Origin: Streptomyces sp. MUM 2J
GTDB lineage: Bacteria > Actinomycetota > Actinomycetes > Streptomycetales > Streptomycetaceae
DNA: 64,000 nucleotides
NCBI RefSeq assembly: GCF_022414535.1
Contig: NZ_JADWYM010000019.1
Coordinates: forward strand, 1-64,000
Reading direction: 5' to 3'
Shown in pieces: positions 1 through 8,821 of the stretch; positions within the stretch are counted from its first letter, which is position 1; each line of letters opens with the position of its first letter. The notes beneath the pieces are model-generated. The model saw only the letters and a list, made by a program, of their open reading frames with translations. It was not told the DNA's origin and did no database searches. Position numbers and translations under genes: made by a program.

Positions 1-63
1 CCAGGGCCCAGCCGCCCGGCACCGGCGAATCCCCAAACCAATGATCCGAACCTGGAACAGGCC

Positions 64-1896
64 CTAGTACGACAGGCCGTGCCCGATCGGGTACAGCGCC
101 TGAGCCGGGTCGTCCGCCCGCTGCACCGGTACCGGCAGCCGTCCGCTCGGGTTCACCCGGCCGGCGACGACCCGTGCGGCGGCCCGCAGTTCGACGTCCG
201 TCCACGTGTAGGTGGCCAGGCAGGCGGTGACACCGGGCAGTTGCGCCACGTCGTAGGGGTTGCGCACGGCGACCACGACGACCGGCCGCCCGGTGGCCAG
301 CAGCCGCTGCACCAGCGTCCGCTGGCTGCCGGTCGCCGACACGTCGTACGTGGTGACCACCACCGCGTCCGCGTCGCCGGCCGCCGCGACCGCGCCGTCG
401 ACGTCCGCCGCCGAGGGGGCGGTGCCGGTGGGCCGCGCGGTCGCCGCGAACCCCAGCCCGGTCAGCGCGGCGGCGAGGACGGCGGTGGGCGGGCCGGTGG
501 TGCCCGAGGGGGAGGCGGGGTCGGCCCCGACGACCAGGATCCGGTGGTGCTCGCGCGGCGAGAGCGGCAGCAGCGGGCCCTCGTTGACCAGCAGGGTCGT
601 CGTCCGTTCGGCGATCCTGTCGGCGGTGTCCAGGTGCACCGGCGTGCCGACGGTGCGCGCGACGCCGGGCCGGGTGACGTACGGCCGCTCGAAGAGCCCG
701 AGTTTCGCCTTCAGCCGCAGGATGCGCAGGACCGACGTGCCGATCCGCTCCTCGGTGAGCTCCCCGGACCGCACGGCGTTCAGTACGGCGTGCCAGGCGA
801 CTTCCAGCGACGGCGGGTTGAGGAGCTGGTCGGCGCCGGCCCTCAGGGCGAGCACGGGCACCCGGTCGTCGCCGTACCTGCCGCGCACCCCCTCCATGCC
901 GAGGGAGTCGGTGACGACGACGCCGTCGTAGCCGAGTTCCCCGCGCAGGATGCCGGTGAGGACGGGGTGGGAGAGCGTGGCGGGGTCGCCGGAGTCGTCC
1001 AGCGCCGGGAACCGGATGTGCGCGGTCATGATCGAGTCGATGCCGGCGGCGATGGCCGCCCGGAAGGGCGGCGCGTCCAGGCTCTCCCACTGCTGCCGGG
1101 TGTGGGTGATGACCGGGAACCCGGAGTGGCTGTCCACGGCGGTGTCGCCGTGCCCGGGGAAGTGCTTGACCGTCGCGGCGACCCGGCTGCCCTGGTAACC
1201 CCGCACCTCCGCGGCCACCAGGTCGGCCACGGCCTCGGGGTCCGCGCCGAAGGACCGCACGCCGATGACCGGGTTGGCCGGGTCGACGTTCACGTCGGCG
1301 ACGGGGGAGTAGTCCTGGCGGACGCCCATGGCGCGCAGCTCGGCACCGGAGATCCGGCCGAGGGCGTGCGCGTCGGCCGGCGACCCCCCGGCGCCCATCG
1401 CCATCGCGCCGGGGAAGAGGGTGGCGGGCCTGCCGACCCGGCAGACGACCCCGTGCTCCTGGTCGGTGGAGATGAGCACCGGCAGTCCGCCGGGCCGGTC
1501 GAGGGAGGCCCGCTGGATGCCGTTGGACAGGTCGGCGATCTGCAACGGTTCGCGGGTGTTGTGTGCCCACGCGAAATAGACGATGCCGCCGACCCGGTAG
1601 CGGGCGATCAGCTCGGCTGCGGTGCGCACGCCGAACTCCCGGAGGTTGGCGTCGGCGTCGGCCCGGTCGGGCGCGGTGGCCGAGTGGCCGTGGACCCGCG
1701 TCACGAACAGCTGGCCGACCTTCTCCTCCAGCGTCATGCGGGAGAGCAGCGAGCGGAGCCGGTGCTCGTCGAGGCCGGCGGCCCGTGCGGTGCCGCCGGC
1801 CGCCAGGGCCGTGGCGAGACCCGCCGTCGCCGCGAGGACCCTGCGCCTGGAGGGGGGTTCGGTGTTTCCGTTACGTCCCGAGCCGTCGTCGTGCAC
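64..1896 (-). CDS. secreted GH3 beta-N-acetylhexosaminidase (NagZ-like)
   Basis: This 610-residue protein is a family 3 glycoside hydrolase expected to release N-acetylhexosamine (or glucose-type) residues outside the cell. Residues 16-40 form a Tat-type signal (SRRRVLAATAG followed by an Ala-rich stretch). The NagZ-type signature KHFPGHGDT with a following DSH lies near residue 245, which favours a hexosaminidase over a beta-glucosidase. The nucleophile Asp is probably in VVTDSLGMEG near residue 332. A C-terminal GH3_C domain covers roughly residues 425-600. The GTG start is preceded by GGAAGGAG at good spacing. An inverted repeat upstream may be a LacI-type operator. The exact substrate is inferred. 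Confidence 0.9.
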   Translation of the reverse strand: MHDDGSGRNGNTEPPSRRRVLAATAGLATALAAGGTARAAGLDEHRLRSLLSRMTLEEKVGQLFVTRVHGHSATAPDRADADANLREFGVRTAAELIARYRVGGIVYFAWAHNTREPLQIADLSNGIQRASLDRPGGLPVLISTDQEHGVVCRVGRPATLFPGAMAMGAGGSPADAHALGRISGAELRAMGVRQDYSPVADVNVDPANPVIGVRSFGADPEAVADLVAAEVRGYQGSRVAATVKHFPGHGDTAVDSHSGFPVITHTRQQWESLDAPPFRAAIAAGIDSIMTAHIRFPALDDSGDPATLSHPVLTGILRGELGYDGVVVTDSLGMEGVRGRYGDDRVPVLALRAGADQLLNPPSLEVAWHAVLNAVRSGELTEERIGTSVLRILRLKAKLGLFERPYVTRPGVARTVGTPVHLDTADRIAERTTTLLVNEGPLLPLSPREHHRILVVGADPASPSGTTGPPTAVLAAALTGLGFAATARPTGTAPSAADVDGAVAAAGDADAVVVTTYDVSATGSQRTLVQRLLATGRPVVVVAVRNPYDVAQLPGVTACLATYTWTDVELRAAARVVAGRVNPSGRLPVPVQRADDPAQALYPIGHGLSY

Positions 1897-1933
1897 GTGC
1901 GCTCCTTCCGGAGAGGACCCCGCGTTGATGAAG

Positions 1934-1970
1934 GAAACTTCCAGGAGGTCACCAATATCGGGGAAGTTTC
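1934..1970. promoter_or_regulatory. inverted repeat in GH3 promoter, possible LacI operator
   Basis: GAAACTTCC at 1934-1942 and its exact reverse complement GGAAGTTTC at 1962-1970 flank 19 bases upstream of the GH3 gene. GAAA/TTTC-type inverted repeats are common targets of LacI-family sugar regulators in streptomycetes. The LacI gene at 5303-6349 is a possible but unproven partner. Apart from this, the 1897-2252 interval shows nothing convincing. Confidence 0.4.
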
Positions 1971-2252
1971 TGCCGATCGGGGGACGGCGCGGACGTCAGG
2001 CGTGGCGTGATGCGCCGGGCGGGCCCCGGCGCTCCGGGACGGGCGCGGAGCCGTCATCGGCGCTTGGGAGGGGCGCGCCGATGACGGCGTACTGCCGGCC
2101 CCGGCACGGCCGAGGGCCGTCCGGCGGTCGCAGCCGGCGGCGAGGGCGACACCGTGCCGCGGTGATGCTCCGGTGGTTCGCGGGCCGGACGGGTGGGGCG
2201 GCGCCGGGGTTCCCCGGAACGGACCCGATGGCGCGGGCCGGGGAGGCTGTGG

Positions 2253-3170
2253 TCAGCGGGGCGGGTGGGGGTCCGTTCCGGCCCCGTGCGCCTGGAGCGC
2301 GTGAACGGTCTCCGTGATCGACGGCCGCCCCGTCGCGTCGGCCCGCCACAGTGCGTACAGCCGCCGCATCGGCGCCGGTTCGAGCGCCACCTCGGCGACC
2401 CCCGCGGGCAGCGGCCCGCGCCCGAGCCGTGGGACGAGGCAGATGCCGAGCCCCGCGGCGGTCAGGGCGACGAGGGTGGGGTTCTCGTCGGCGTGGTGGA
2501 CGATGTGGGGCTCGTGCCCGGCGGCGCGCAGGGTGCGCGTCAGCCACTCGTGGCACACCCGTCCCGGTGGCTGGCACACCCACCGCTGCCCGCCGAGCTC
2601 CTCCCGCCGCACGGTCCCGCGTCCCGCGAAGGGGTGTCCTTCCGGTACGAGCAGCGTGCACCGGTCGTCGCCCAGGACGGCCTGCTCGACACCGGCCGGC
2701 ACCGGCAGCGGCGAGATGTCCCAGTCGTGGACGACCGCCAGGTCCACCGCGCCCTTGGTGACCAGGCCGACGGACAGATGGGGATCGACCTCGGTGAGGC
2801 GGGCGTCCAGGGCCGGGTGCCGGGCCGCGAGGTCGGCCAGCACGCGCGGCATCAGCCCGCGCGCCGCCGACGCGAACGCCGCGATCGTCAGCCGCCCGGA
2901 CGGCACCCCGCGCCGCTGCTCCAGCGCCGTCTCCGCCCGCTCGACGATGGCCAGCAACTCCTCGGTCGTGTCGACCAGTTGCAGTGCCTCGGCGGTGAGC
3001 CGCACACCACGTCCCTCTCGTTGCAGCAGCACGGTCCTGGTCTCCCGCTCCAGCTTGGCGATCTGCTGCGAGACCGCCGAGGGGGTGTAGCCGAGTGCGG
3101 AGGCGGCGGCACCGACACTGCCGTGGACGGACACGGCGTGCAGGGCGCGCAGGCGTTGCAGGTCGAGCAC
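2253..3170 (-). CDS. LysR family transcriptional regulator
   Basis: A LysR-type regulator of 305 residues. The N-terminal winged HTH (LQRLRALHAVSVHGSVGAAA ... PSAVSQQIAKLE) covers residues 2-60. A periplasmic-binding-like effector domain fills the rest. The GTG start at 3170 is preferred because GGGAG sits six bases upstream; an ATG at 3200 would lie inside the operator palindrome. It is divergent from the EamA exporter with an 88-base gap, the usual layout of a LysR gene and its target. It therefore probably controls that exporter and itself. The effector is unknown. Confidence 0.9.
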   Translation of the reverse strand: MLDLQRLRALHAVSVHGSVGAAASALGYTPSAVSQQIAKLERETRTVLLQREGRGVRLTAEALQLVDTTEELLAIVERAETALEQRRGVPSGRLTIAAFASAARGLMPRVLADLAARHPALDARLTEVDPHLSVGLVTKGAVDLAVVHDWDISPLPVPAGVEQAVLGDDRCTLLVPEGHPFAGRGTVRREELGGQRWVCQPPGRVCHEWLTRTLRAAGHEPHIVHHADENPTLVALTAAGLGICLVPRLGRGPLPAGVAEVALEPAPMRRLYALWRADATGRPSITETVHALQAHGAGTDPHPPR

Positions 3171-3181
3171 GGGGACTCCCT

Positions 3182-3202
3182 GGATGAAGCGATGCTTCAT
3201 CC
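3182..3202. promoter_or_regulatory. LysR-type operator palindrome
   Basis: GGATGAAGC-GAT-GCTTCATCC is a perfect 9-base inverted repeat with a 3-base centre. It lies between the divergent LysR and EamA genes. Its size and position fit a LysR recognition site controlling both genes. Confidence 0.6.
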
Positions 3203-3258
3203 CACCATGCAGGAATCATCGCTGGTGCTGCACGGTCCGGGGCGGTGATGCTCGACGC

Positions 3259-4242
3259 ATGCGACCCGCACACGCCTTCCTCGCCGTCCTCGTCGCCGCC
3301 GTCTGGGGCGTCAACTTCACCGTCATCGAGATCGGCCTGGGCCACTTCCCGCCCCTGCTCTTCTCGGCGCTGCGCTTCCTGCTGGCGGCGGTTCCGGCCG
3401 TCTTCCTCGTGGGGCGCCCGAAGACCGCCCGGAGGTGGATCGTGGCGGTGGGCCTGGTGCTCGGCGTGGCGAAGTTCGGGCTGCTCTTCGTGGGCATGGA
3501 CGCGGGCATGCCGGCGGGACTGTCCTCCCTGGTGCTCCAGGTCCAGGCGGTGTTCACGGCCCTGGTGGCGGGTCTCGTCCTCGGCGAACGACCCTCCCCG
3601 GTGCGGGTGCTGGGCATGGCGGTGGCGCTGGCGGGCATCGTCGTGGCGGCACTGGACGAGGGGACGTCCGGGCCCCTGGGCGCCTTCGTGCTCGTGCTGG
3701 GGGCGGCGGCCTGTTGGGGCGTCTCCAACGTCCTGACCCGCAAGGCCGCCCCGCCCGACGCGCTGAACTTCATGGTGTGGGTGAGCACGGTCCCCGTCCT
3801 CCCGCTGCTCGGTCTGTCACTGCTGCTGGAGGGCCCCCGGCGGGACGTGGACGCCCTGCGCGGCCTGGACTGGCAGGGTGCCGGGACGGTCGCCTACGTC
3901 GCCTGGGTCACCACTGTCCTCGGCTTCGGCGCCTGGGGATGGCTGCTGCGCCGCCACCCGGCGTCCACGGTGGCGCCGTTCTCCCTGCTGGTCCCGGTGT
4001 TCGGCATGTCGTCGGCGGCGCTGTTCCTGGGCGAGGGCATCGGCCCGCTGCGGTGGTGCGCGGCGGCGCTGCTGGTGGGCGGGGTGGCGGTGATGTCGTC
4101 GGCGCCGGTGCGCCGGACGGCCGCCCCCTGCGCACAGGAGGGGCCGGCCGACGGCCGCGCGGTCCCCGGGGAGCCACCGCCCGGCTCGTCCGGGGAGGCC
4201 GGGATGCCGAAGGCGGTGTCGGCAGAGGGGGGCCGCCGATGA
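3259..4242 (+). CDS. EamA/RhaT family drug-metabolite exporter
   Basis: This 327-residue inner-membrane protein has about ten hydrophobic helices arranged as two EamA repeats (roughly residues 5-135 and 145-285). It belongs to the drug/metabolite transporter superfamily, which exports amino acids, metabolites or drugs. The ATG at 3259 begins directly before the first helix (RPAHAFLAVLVAAVWG) and is preferred over an in-frame upstream ATG in the regulatory gap. The last 40 residues are a polar, low-conservation tail. It is divergent from LysR and probably its target. The substrate cannot be told from sequence. Confidence 0.88.
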   Translation: MRPAHAFLAVLVAAVWGVNFTVIEIGLGHFPPLLFSALRFLLAAVPAVFLVGRPKTARRWIVAVGLVLGVAKFGLLFVGMDAGMPAGLSSLVLQVQAVFTALVAGLVLGERPSPVRVLGMAVALAGIVVAALDEGTSGPLGAFVLVLGAAACWGVSNVLTRKAAPPDALNFMVWVSTVPVLPLLGLSLLLEGPRRDVDALRGLDWQGAGTVAYVAWVTTVLGFGAWGWLLRRHPASTVAPFSLLVPVFGMSSAALFLGEGIGPLRWCAAALLVGGVAVMSSAPVRRTAAPCAQEGPADGRAVPGEPPPGSSGEAGMPKAVSAEGGRR

Positions 4243-4281
4243 CGACCGGCCGCGCCGGGGGTGTGCGCCGGAGCCCGGGGC

Positions 4282-5085
4282 TCAGGCGGAGTCGTTGAGC
4301 AGGCGCCCCAGGTGCTCGCGGCCGGCCCGGAGCAGCCCGGCCAGCGGGGCGGCGGCCTCGTACCAGCGCTTCTCGTACTCCCAGCACAGCCAGCCGTCCC
4401 ACCGTCCCGCTCGGGAGAGCACCTCCACGCACTCCGCCAGCGGCAGCACTCCGGCGCCCAGCGGCAGGGGGGCGGTGTCGTCGGCCGAGGCGATGTCCTT
4501 GACCTGCACATAGCCGAGGTGGGGGGAGAGGGCCGCGTAGGTCTCGGAGGGCTGCTCGCCGCCGAGCCAGGTGTGCATCACGTCCCAGAGGGCGCCGACC
4601 TGCCGGTGCCCGACCGGGCCGAGCACGCGGATCACGTCCGCGCCGGTGCGGTGCGAGTCGTGGGTCTCCAGCAGGATCCGCACGTCCAGGTCGGCGGCGT
4701 GCTCGGCGGCCGTACCCAGGCGGCGGGCGGCGACGGCGTCCGCCTCCTCGGTCCGCTGGTCGGGGGAGGCGCCGGGGAACACCCGCACGAACGGGGCGCC
4801 CAGGTCCCGGGCCAGCTCCAGCAGGCCCCGGATCTCGGCGACGACGGGTTCGTCGTGGCCCGGAGCGGCCACGCGCGCATACCCGGCCACGGCCAGTGGC
4901 TCGACGCCGGCCGCCCGGAACCGCGCCGCCACGTCCGCCCGGTCGCCGGGCGCCAGCCCGGGGTGGACCGGTTCCTCGGGATGGGCGCGCAGTTCCACGC
5001 CGTGGTAGCCGTGCCCGGTCGCGAGCCGCAGCACGTCGGGGATCGGGAGACCGGGCACACCGAGCGTGGAGAACGCGAGTTTCAT
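4282..5085 (-). CDS. sugar phosphate isomerase/epimerase (xylose isomerase-like TIM barrel)
   Basis: A 267-residue AP-endonuclease-2-type TIM barrel of the sugar isomerase/epimerase group that includes IolE, IolI and hydroxypyruvate isomerases. Typical elements are the start MKLAFSTLG, the strand YHGVELRAH, LLETHDSHRTG and GALWDVMHTW, which supply metal ligands (Glu, His, Asp, His), and the late YVQVKDI strand. It lies just downstream of the LacI regulator on the same strand (217-base gap), so it may be in that regulator's sugar-use regulon. The true substrate is unknown. An inositol-pathway role is possible, since iolC, iolD and mmsA are elsewhere in the window. Confidence 0.82.
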   Translation of the reverse strand: MKLAFSTLGVPGLPIPDVLRLATGHGYHGVELRAHPEEPVHPGLAPGDRADVAARFRAAGVEPLAVAGYARVAAPGHDEPVVAEIRGLLELARDLGAPFVRVFPGASPDQRTEEADAVAARRLGTAAEHAADLDVRILLETHDSHRTGADVIRVLGPVGHRQVGALWDVMHTWLGGEQPSETYAALSPHLGYVQVKDIASADDTAPLPLGAGVLPLAECVEVLSRAGRWDGWLCWEYEKRWYEAAAPLAGLLRAGREHLGRLLNDSA

Positions 5086-5302
5086 GCTCCCGGACTCTAA
5101 CGGCTCGGCAGCCGGAGCGGCGGTCGTGAACCGGGGTGGCGGGGCCGACCGGGGACGGACACCGCGGCACCCCGCACGGCCGCCGGGAGTCGTCCGCGTA
5201 CGCCCGGTACGAGAACGCGTCCTCCGCCTTGCGCTGCACGGCACCGGACGCCGCGGCCCGTACCGGCGCGCCCTGCGGGACCCGCCCTGGCGCGGTGTGC
5301 GT

Positions 5303-6349
5303 TCAGCCGCGCGGGACCCCGGAGGACCCACGCACCATCAGCTCGCCGCGCACCGTGGCGATTCCCCCGGGCGGCGGCTCCTCCCGGCCCGCCGCGATGC
5401 GCCCGGCCCGCGCCCCCGCCTCGGCCAGCGGCAGCCTCACCGTCGTCAGCGGGGGCGCGGCGTCGATGCTGAAGGGGAGGTCGTCGAAACCGGCGACGGA
5501 CACGTCCTCGGGGATCCGCAGGCCCGACTCCCTGAGCGCCGCGCAGGAGCCGAGGGCGACGGAGTCGTTCGCCGCGACCACCGCCGTCAGGGACGGGTCG
5601 CGGCGCAGCAGTTCGAGGGTTGCCTCGTGGCCCGACCGGCGGTCGTAGCGGGCGTGCACGATCCGGCGGGGTTCCTCCTCGATGCCGGCGGCGGCGAGCG
5701 CGGCGCGGTGGCCCTCCAGGCGGTCGCGGGTCGTCGTGCGCTCCTCGGGGCCCGCGATGCAGCCCAGACGCCGGTGGCCGAGGCCGATGAGGTGCTCGGT
5801 CAGTTCACGGGCGCCGCCGCGGTTGTCGAAGGTGAGGGCGACGGAGGGGGTGTCCTCCACCGGTGGCCTGCCGCACAGCACCACCCGGGTTCCGGCCTCC
5901 GCGAGCCTGCGCAGCTTCTGCGCCACGGCCGCCCGGCGTGCAGCGTCCTCCACCGCACCGCCGGTGAGCACCACCGCCGCCGCACGCTGCCGCTGGAGCA
6001 GGGTGAGGTAGGTGAGTTCCCGCTCGGGGGAACCGCCGGTGTTGCAGACGACGGCGAGTCGCTCGCCGCCGGCCCGGCCGCCGGGGCCGCCGATCTCGGA
6101 CTGGATCGCGCCGGCCATGATGCCGAAGAAGGGGTCCGCGATGTCGTTGACGAGGATGCCCACGAGGTCGGAGGTGGCGGCGGCCAGGGCGCTGGCCGGG
6201 CCGTTCAGCACGTAGTCCAGCTCGTCCACCGCGCGCAGGACGCGCTCGCGGGTGGATGCGGCCACGGGGTAGTTGCCGTTCAGCACGCGCGACACCGTTG
6301 CGGGGGAGACCTGGGCGCGGGCCGCCACGTCCGCCAGGGTCACCGTCAT
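5303..6349 (-). CDS. LacI family transcriptional regulator
   Basis: A 348-residue LacI/GalR repressor. The HTH is residues 4-24 (LADVAARAQVSPATVSRVLN), with a hinge around 45-58 and a periplasmic-binding-like effector domain from residue 60 (LVGILVNDIADPFFG) to the end. The ATG at 6349 is chosen because it places the HTH at the very N-terminus as in all family members. It probably represses a carbohydrate operon; the GH3 gene and the neighbouring isomerase are candidates. Two inverted repeats lie in its own upstream region. Confidence 0.92.
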   Translation of the reverse strand: MTVTLADVAARAQVSPATVSRVLNGNYPVAASTRERVLRAVDELDYVLNGPASALAAATSDLVGILVNDIADPFFGIMAGAIQSEIGGPGGRAGGERLAVVCNTGGSPERELTYLTLLQRQRAAAVVLTGGAVEDAARRAAVAQKLRRLAEAGTRVVLCGRPPVEDTPSVALTFDNRGGARELTEHLIGLGHRRLGCIAGPEERTTTRDRLEGHRAALAAAGIEEEPRRIVHARYDRRSGHEATLELLRRDPSLTAVVAANDSVALGSCAALRESGLRIPEDVSVAGFDDLPFSIDAAPPLTTVRLPLAEAGARAGRIAAGREEPPPGGIATVRGELMVRGSSGVPRG

Positions 6350-6444
6350 GTCCACGTCCTCCGGTCGCGCAACTCGTCGTACGCCCGGTACACACCCGGG
6401 CCCACACCTTCGGTTCCGAGCCGACCATACGGCCACAGGGCGCA

Positions 6445-6466
6445 GTTGTTCGCCACCTCGAACAAC
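6445..6466. promoter_or_regulatory. inverted repeat upstream of LacI gene
   Basis: GTTGTTCG and CGAACAAC form an 8-base inverted repeat with a 6-base spacer about 100 bases upstream of the LacI start. Its symmetry and position fit an autoregulatory operator. No binding evidence is visible. Confidence 0.4.
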
Positions 6467-6550
6467 ACCGGCCTTGGCGCGCCCTGTTGCCGGTCCCGCT
6501 CGGAGGCCGGCCGCCTGCCGCAGGGCGTACGCCGCGTGCAGGCGCGGCCT

Positions 6551-6587
6551 GCGGTGATCACGGGGTGCCGAGTTCACCGATCACCGC
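6551..6587. promoter_or_regulatory. second inverted repeat upstream of LacI gene
   Basis: GCGGTGATC (6551-6559) and GATCACCGC (6579-6587) are exact inverted arms around a 19-base loop. This could be a regulator site or an RNA hairpin. The 6350-6964 interval otherwise holds no convincing gene. Confidence 0.3.
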
Positions 6588-6757
6588 AACGGAAGACCGC
6601 GCCTGCCGCGTCAGCATGGCCTGCGCCGTCCGGGGAACCCGATCGAACGACTCGTCGTCGGCTCCTTGATCTCCGGCCCTTCGTCGTTCGTCATGCAGGT
6701 TGCCGGGACGGGTGCTGTGGCGTCATCCGCTCCGATCCGCACGGTCGGTTCTGATGC

Positions 6758-6792
6758 CCGGGTGCCGGGTGCCGGGTGCCGGGTGCCGGGTG
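6758..6792. repeat. tandem 7-base repeat, five copies of CCGGGTG
   Basis: Five exact head-to-tail copies of CCGGGTG occupy a non-coding gap. Such a short GC-rich tract is a likely site of slippage. No function is evident. Confidence 0.9.
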
Positions 6793-6964
6793 GCGGCGGA
6801 GGTGAACCGGGCGGCGTTCGCGGTGCACGTGTTCGGCCCGGGCAGGACGAACGGACGTCTCGTGCGGGTGCCGTGCCGCCGCGGACACGAGTGCCGGGGG
6901 TGACGACCGGGATGTCGACCTGTGGCGCGGGCGAGTCCGGCGTCGCGCGCCGGGCCGCATGCGC

Positions 6965-7045
6965 TCACCGGCACAACGCGGCGTTGCCCACGTGCTCCTC
7001 GGGCTCGTCGGGATCGCGACGGTCCTGGATGCCGGTCGGGTTCAT
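6965..7045 (-). CDS. possible 26-residue peptide downstream of the SIR2 operon
   Basis: A short ORF with an ATG preceded by a strong AGGAG at 8-base spacing. It encodes MNPTGIQDRRDP followed by an acidic DEPEEH stretch and ending in LCR. It has the same strand as the SIR2 operon and lies 165 bases past its last gene. The peptide is polar, acidic in the middle, with a single Cys next to the last residue and no signal peptide. I do not recognise it. It could be a real small protein, a leader peptide or a chance ORF. Confidence 0.4.
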   Translation of the reverse strand: MNPTGIQDRRDPDEPEEHVGNAALCR

Positions 7046-7210
7046 GGGGCTCTCCTCACTGTGTGAGTCCGCTGCCTACGGTTGTCGGAAAGCCCTGCGC
7101 AGGTTCCGGTCCCCGTTGTAGGACCCGGTGCGCACCGTCGGCAACGCCCTTCCCCGCAGGTCGGAGGAACCCCGGAAAACCGGAAAACGCCCGCCCGCGT
7201 CCACAACCGG

Positions 7211-8821
7211 TCAGCCGGCCCGCTTCCCGGCGCTGCGACGGCGGTTGGCCAGCCCCAGTACCAACGCTCCGGCCAGCAGCGCCGTGGAGCTGTAGCAGAT
7301 CAGGCCGGGCCGGACCGCGCCCTGACCGGTGATCACGTACGGTGCGCACACCAGCCACGACGTGGCCGGCACGAGGACGGCGGTCCATATCGCGACGTGC
7401 TGGCCGCTGCGCGACGCCGAGTCCAGGCACCGGCGGAGGCGCTCGCCGCACCACAGCGACCAGGTCGTCACGGTCGCCGTGTATCCGAGCAACGGCGCGC
7501 CCAGCGCGGCGGTCAGCCCGTCGAGAGCGCCGGTCTCCTGATAGGCGCTGCCCGAGACCGCGAAGGACCAGGCGCACACCAACTGGACACCGAGCAGCGC
7601 GAGCGGGGCCACGGCGACCCGGACCGATCGCAGCAGGGCACCGCCGCCCAGCACCGCTGCCATGGCCAGCACCCCCAGTGCCCGGACCAGGACGGAGACC
7701 AGCAGGCGTGTCGTGGAGACGAGGCAACGCCAGAGCAGGTTGCCGAGCACCACCAGAGCACGGAGCAGCAACTCCGCGGAGACGACGAGGATGTTGAGGA
7801 CGATGAGGCCCAGCGCCGCCGCAGCCGTGACCAGGAGCTGGGTCAACGCGTCCACGATCAGGACGAGCCGGTCGAGAGCCCCTGATCCGGCAACCGGGCG
7901 CAACCGCCAGCGGGGCCGGGGTACCTCGAACAGGGGAAGTGGACGGAGGCGCGGGAACAGCGGCGTCACCGCCGGATCGAAGGTCCTGACGCCGTGGAGG
8001 CAACCGGCCAGGACGGCGGTGAGCAGAGCACCGAGGACGGAGAGCCACGGAGTTCGGGCCAGCCAGAGGCGCACCGCCTGCGGCGGGTCCCACAGCCAGC
8101 CGTCCGGGGCGTGTCGCAGCGCCGCCTCGACCATCAGAGCCGGAAGCGCACCGGTCGCCGCACCGAAGGCCAGCGCGCCCGGCAGCATCCACGCCTCGTG
8201 CCGGTCGTACGGACCTGGAGCGCGCGGGGCCGGCGACCTGGGCCCACGGACCGTGGTCCGCGGCGCGATCCCGCTCCGGCCGCCGTGCCAGGCGATCCGG
8301 CCCGCGCACCAGGCCCACAGAAGGGCCGACACCCCCAGCGCCGACGTCAACGCGATCATCCGCGCCGTGTCACCGCCCCAACGGGCCACCGCGCCGACCA
8401 CCCCGGCGAGCAGCAGCAGAACCGCGGCGACGCGACGGGTCGTGGGGTAGAGCCGCAAGGGCGCCAGGGTGAACAGGGCCGCGCAGCCCAGCGCCAGAGC
8501 CAGCAACGGCAACGAGCTGTGCCAGCGCGCGCTCAGGTTGACGGACGTCGGCAGCAGCAGAGCCGACACGGTCAGGACGACGCGCCGCATGCCGGACGAG
8601 GCGCTGCTCAGGGGCAGGAAGCTGTTCTCGGGGCAGAACAGGTCCGTCGACGCGAAGTCGCCGGGGTGCCCCGTGCAGCTCGGGTGGCAGACGGAGGTGG
8701 GCGAACCAGCGGCTTCCGCACCCCAGCGCAGGTACCAGGGGCGGGTGTCCGGCGGCGCGGGGACCGTCCGGGTGCTCCGGGGCTGCGAGGGATCCCAGAA
8801 ATCCCGTGGGTCCGTGCTCAT
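7211..8821 (-). CDS. polytopic membrane protein of the SIR2 operon
   Basis: A 536-residue protein whose first 80 residues are polar and contain several Cys. They are followed by about ten hydrophobic segments in two groups (roughly residues 80-180 and 205-520). A basic tail ends in RRRSAGKRAG. The segment around residues 310-400 is unusually long and Leu/Val-rich with only scattered Arg. The ATG at 8821 overlaps the SIR2 stop in an ATGA, so translation is probably coupled. I do not recognise a named family. Its position suggests it is the membrane partner, pore or anchor of the SIR2-like protein, but that is inference from context alone. Confidence 0.8.
   Translation of the reverse strand: MSTDPRDFWDPSQPRSTRTVPAPPDTRPWYLRWGAEAAGSPTSVCHPSCTGHPGDFASTDLFCPENSFLPLSSASSGMRRVVLTVSALLLPTSVNLSARWHSSLPLLALALGCAALFTLAPLRLYPTTRRVAAVLLLLAGVVGAVARWGGDTARMIALTSALGVSALLWAWCAGRIAWHGGRSGIAPRTTVRGPRSPAPRAPGPYDRHEAWMLPGALAFGAATGALPALMVEAALRHAPDGWLWDPPQAVRLWLARTPWLSVLGALLTAVLAGCLHGVRTFDPAVTPLFPRLRPLPLFEVPRPRWRLRPVAGSGALDRLVLIVDALTQLLVTAAAALGLIVLNILVVSAELLLRALVVLGNLLWRCLVSTTRLLVSVLVRALGVLAMAAVLGGGALLRSVRVAVAPLALLGVQLVCAWSFAVSGSAYQETGALDGLTAALGAPLLGYTATVTTWSLWCGERLRRCLDSASRSGQHVAIWTAVLVPATSWLVCAPYVITGQGAVRPGLICYSSTALLAGALVLGLANRRRSAGKRAG

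Noticed and set aside
79..2010. 643-residue plus-strand ORF opposite the GH3 gene
   Set aside because: It is an antisense shadow with Arg/Gly/Pro-rich nonsense composition; the minus strand has clear GH3 motifs.
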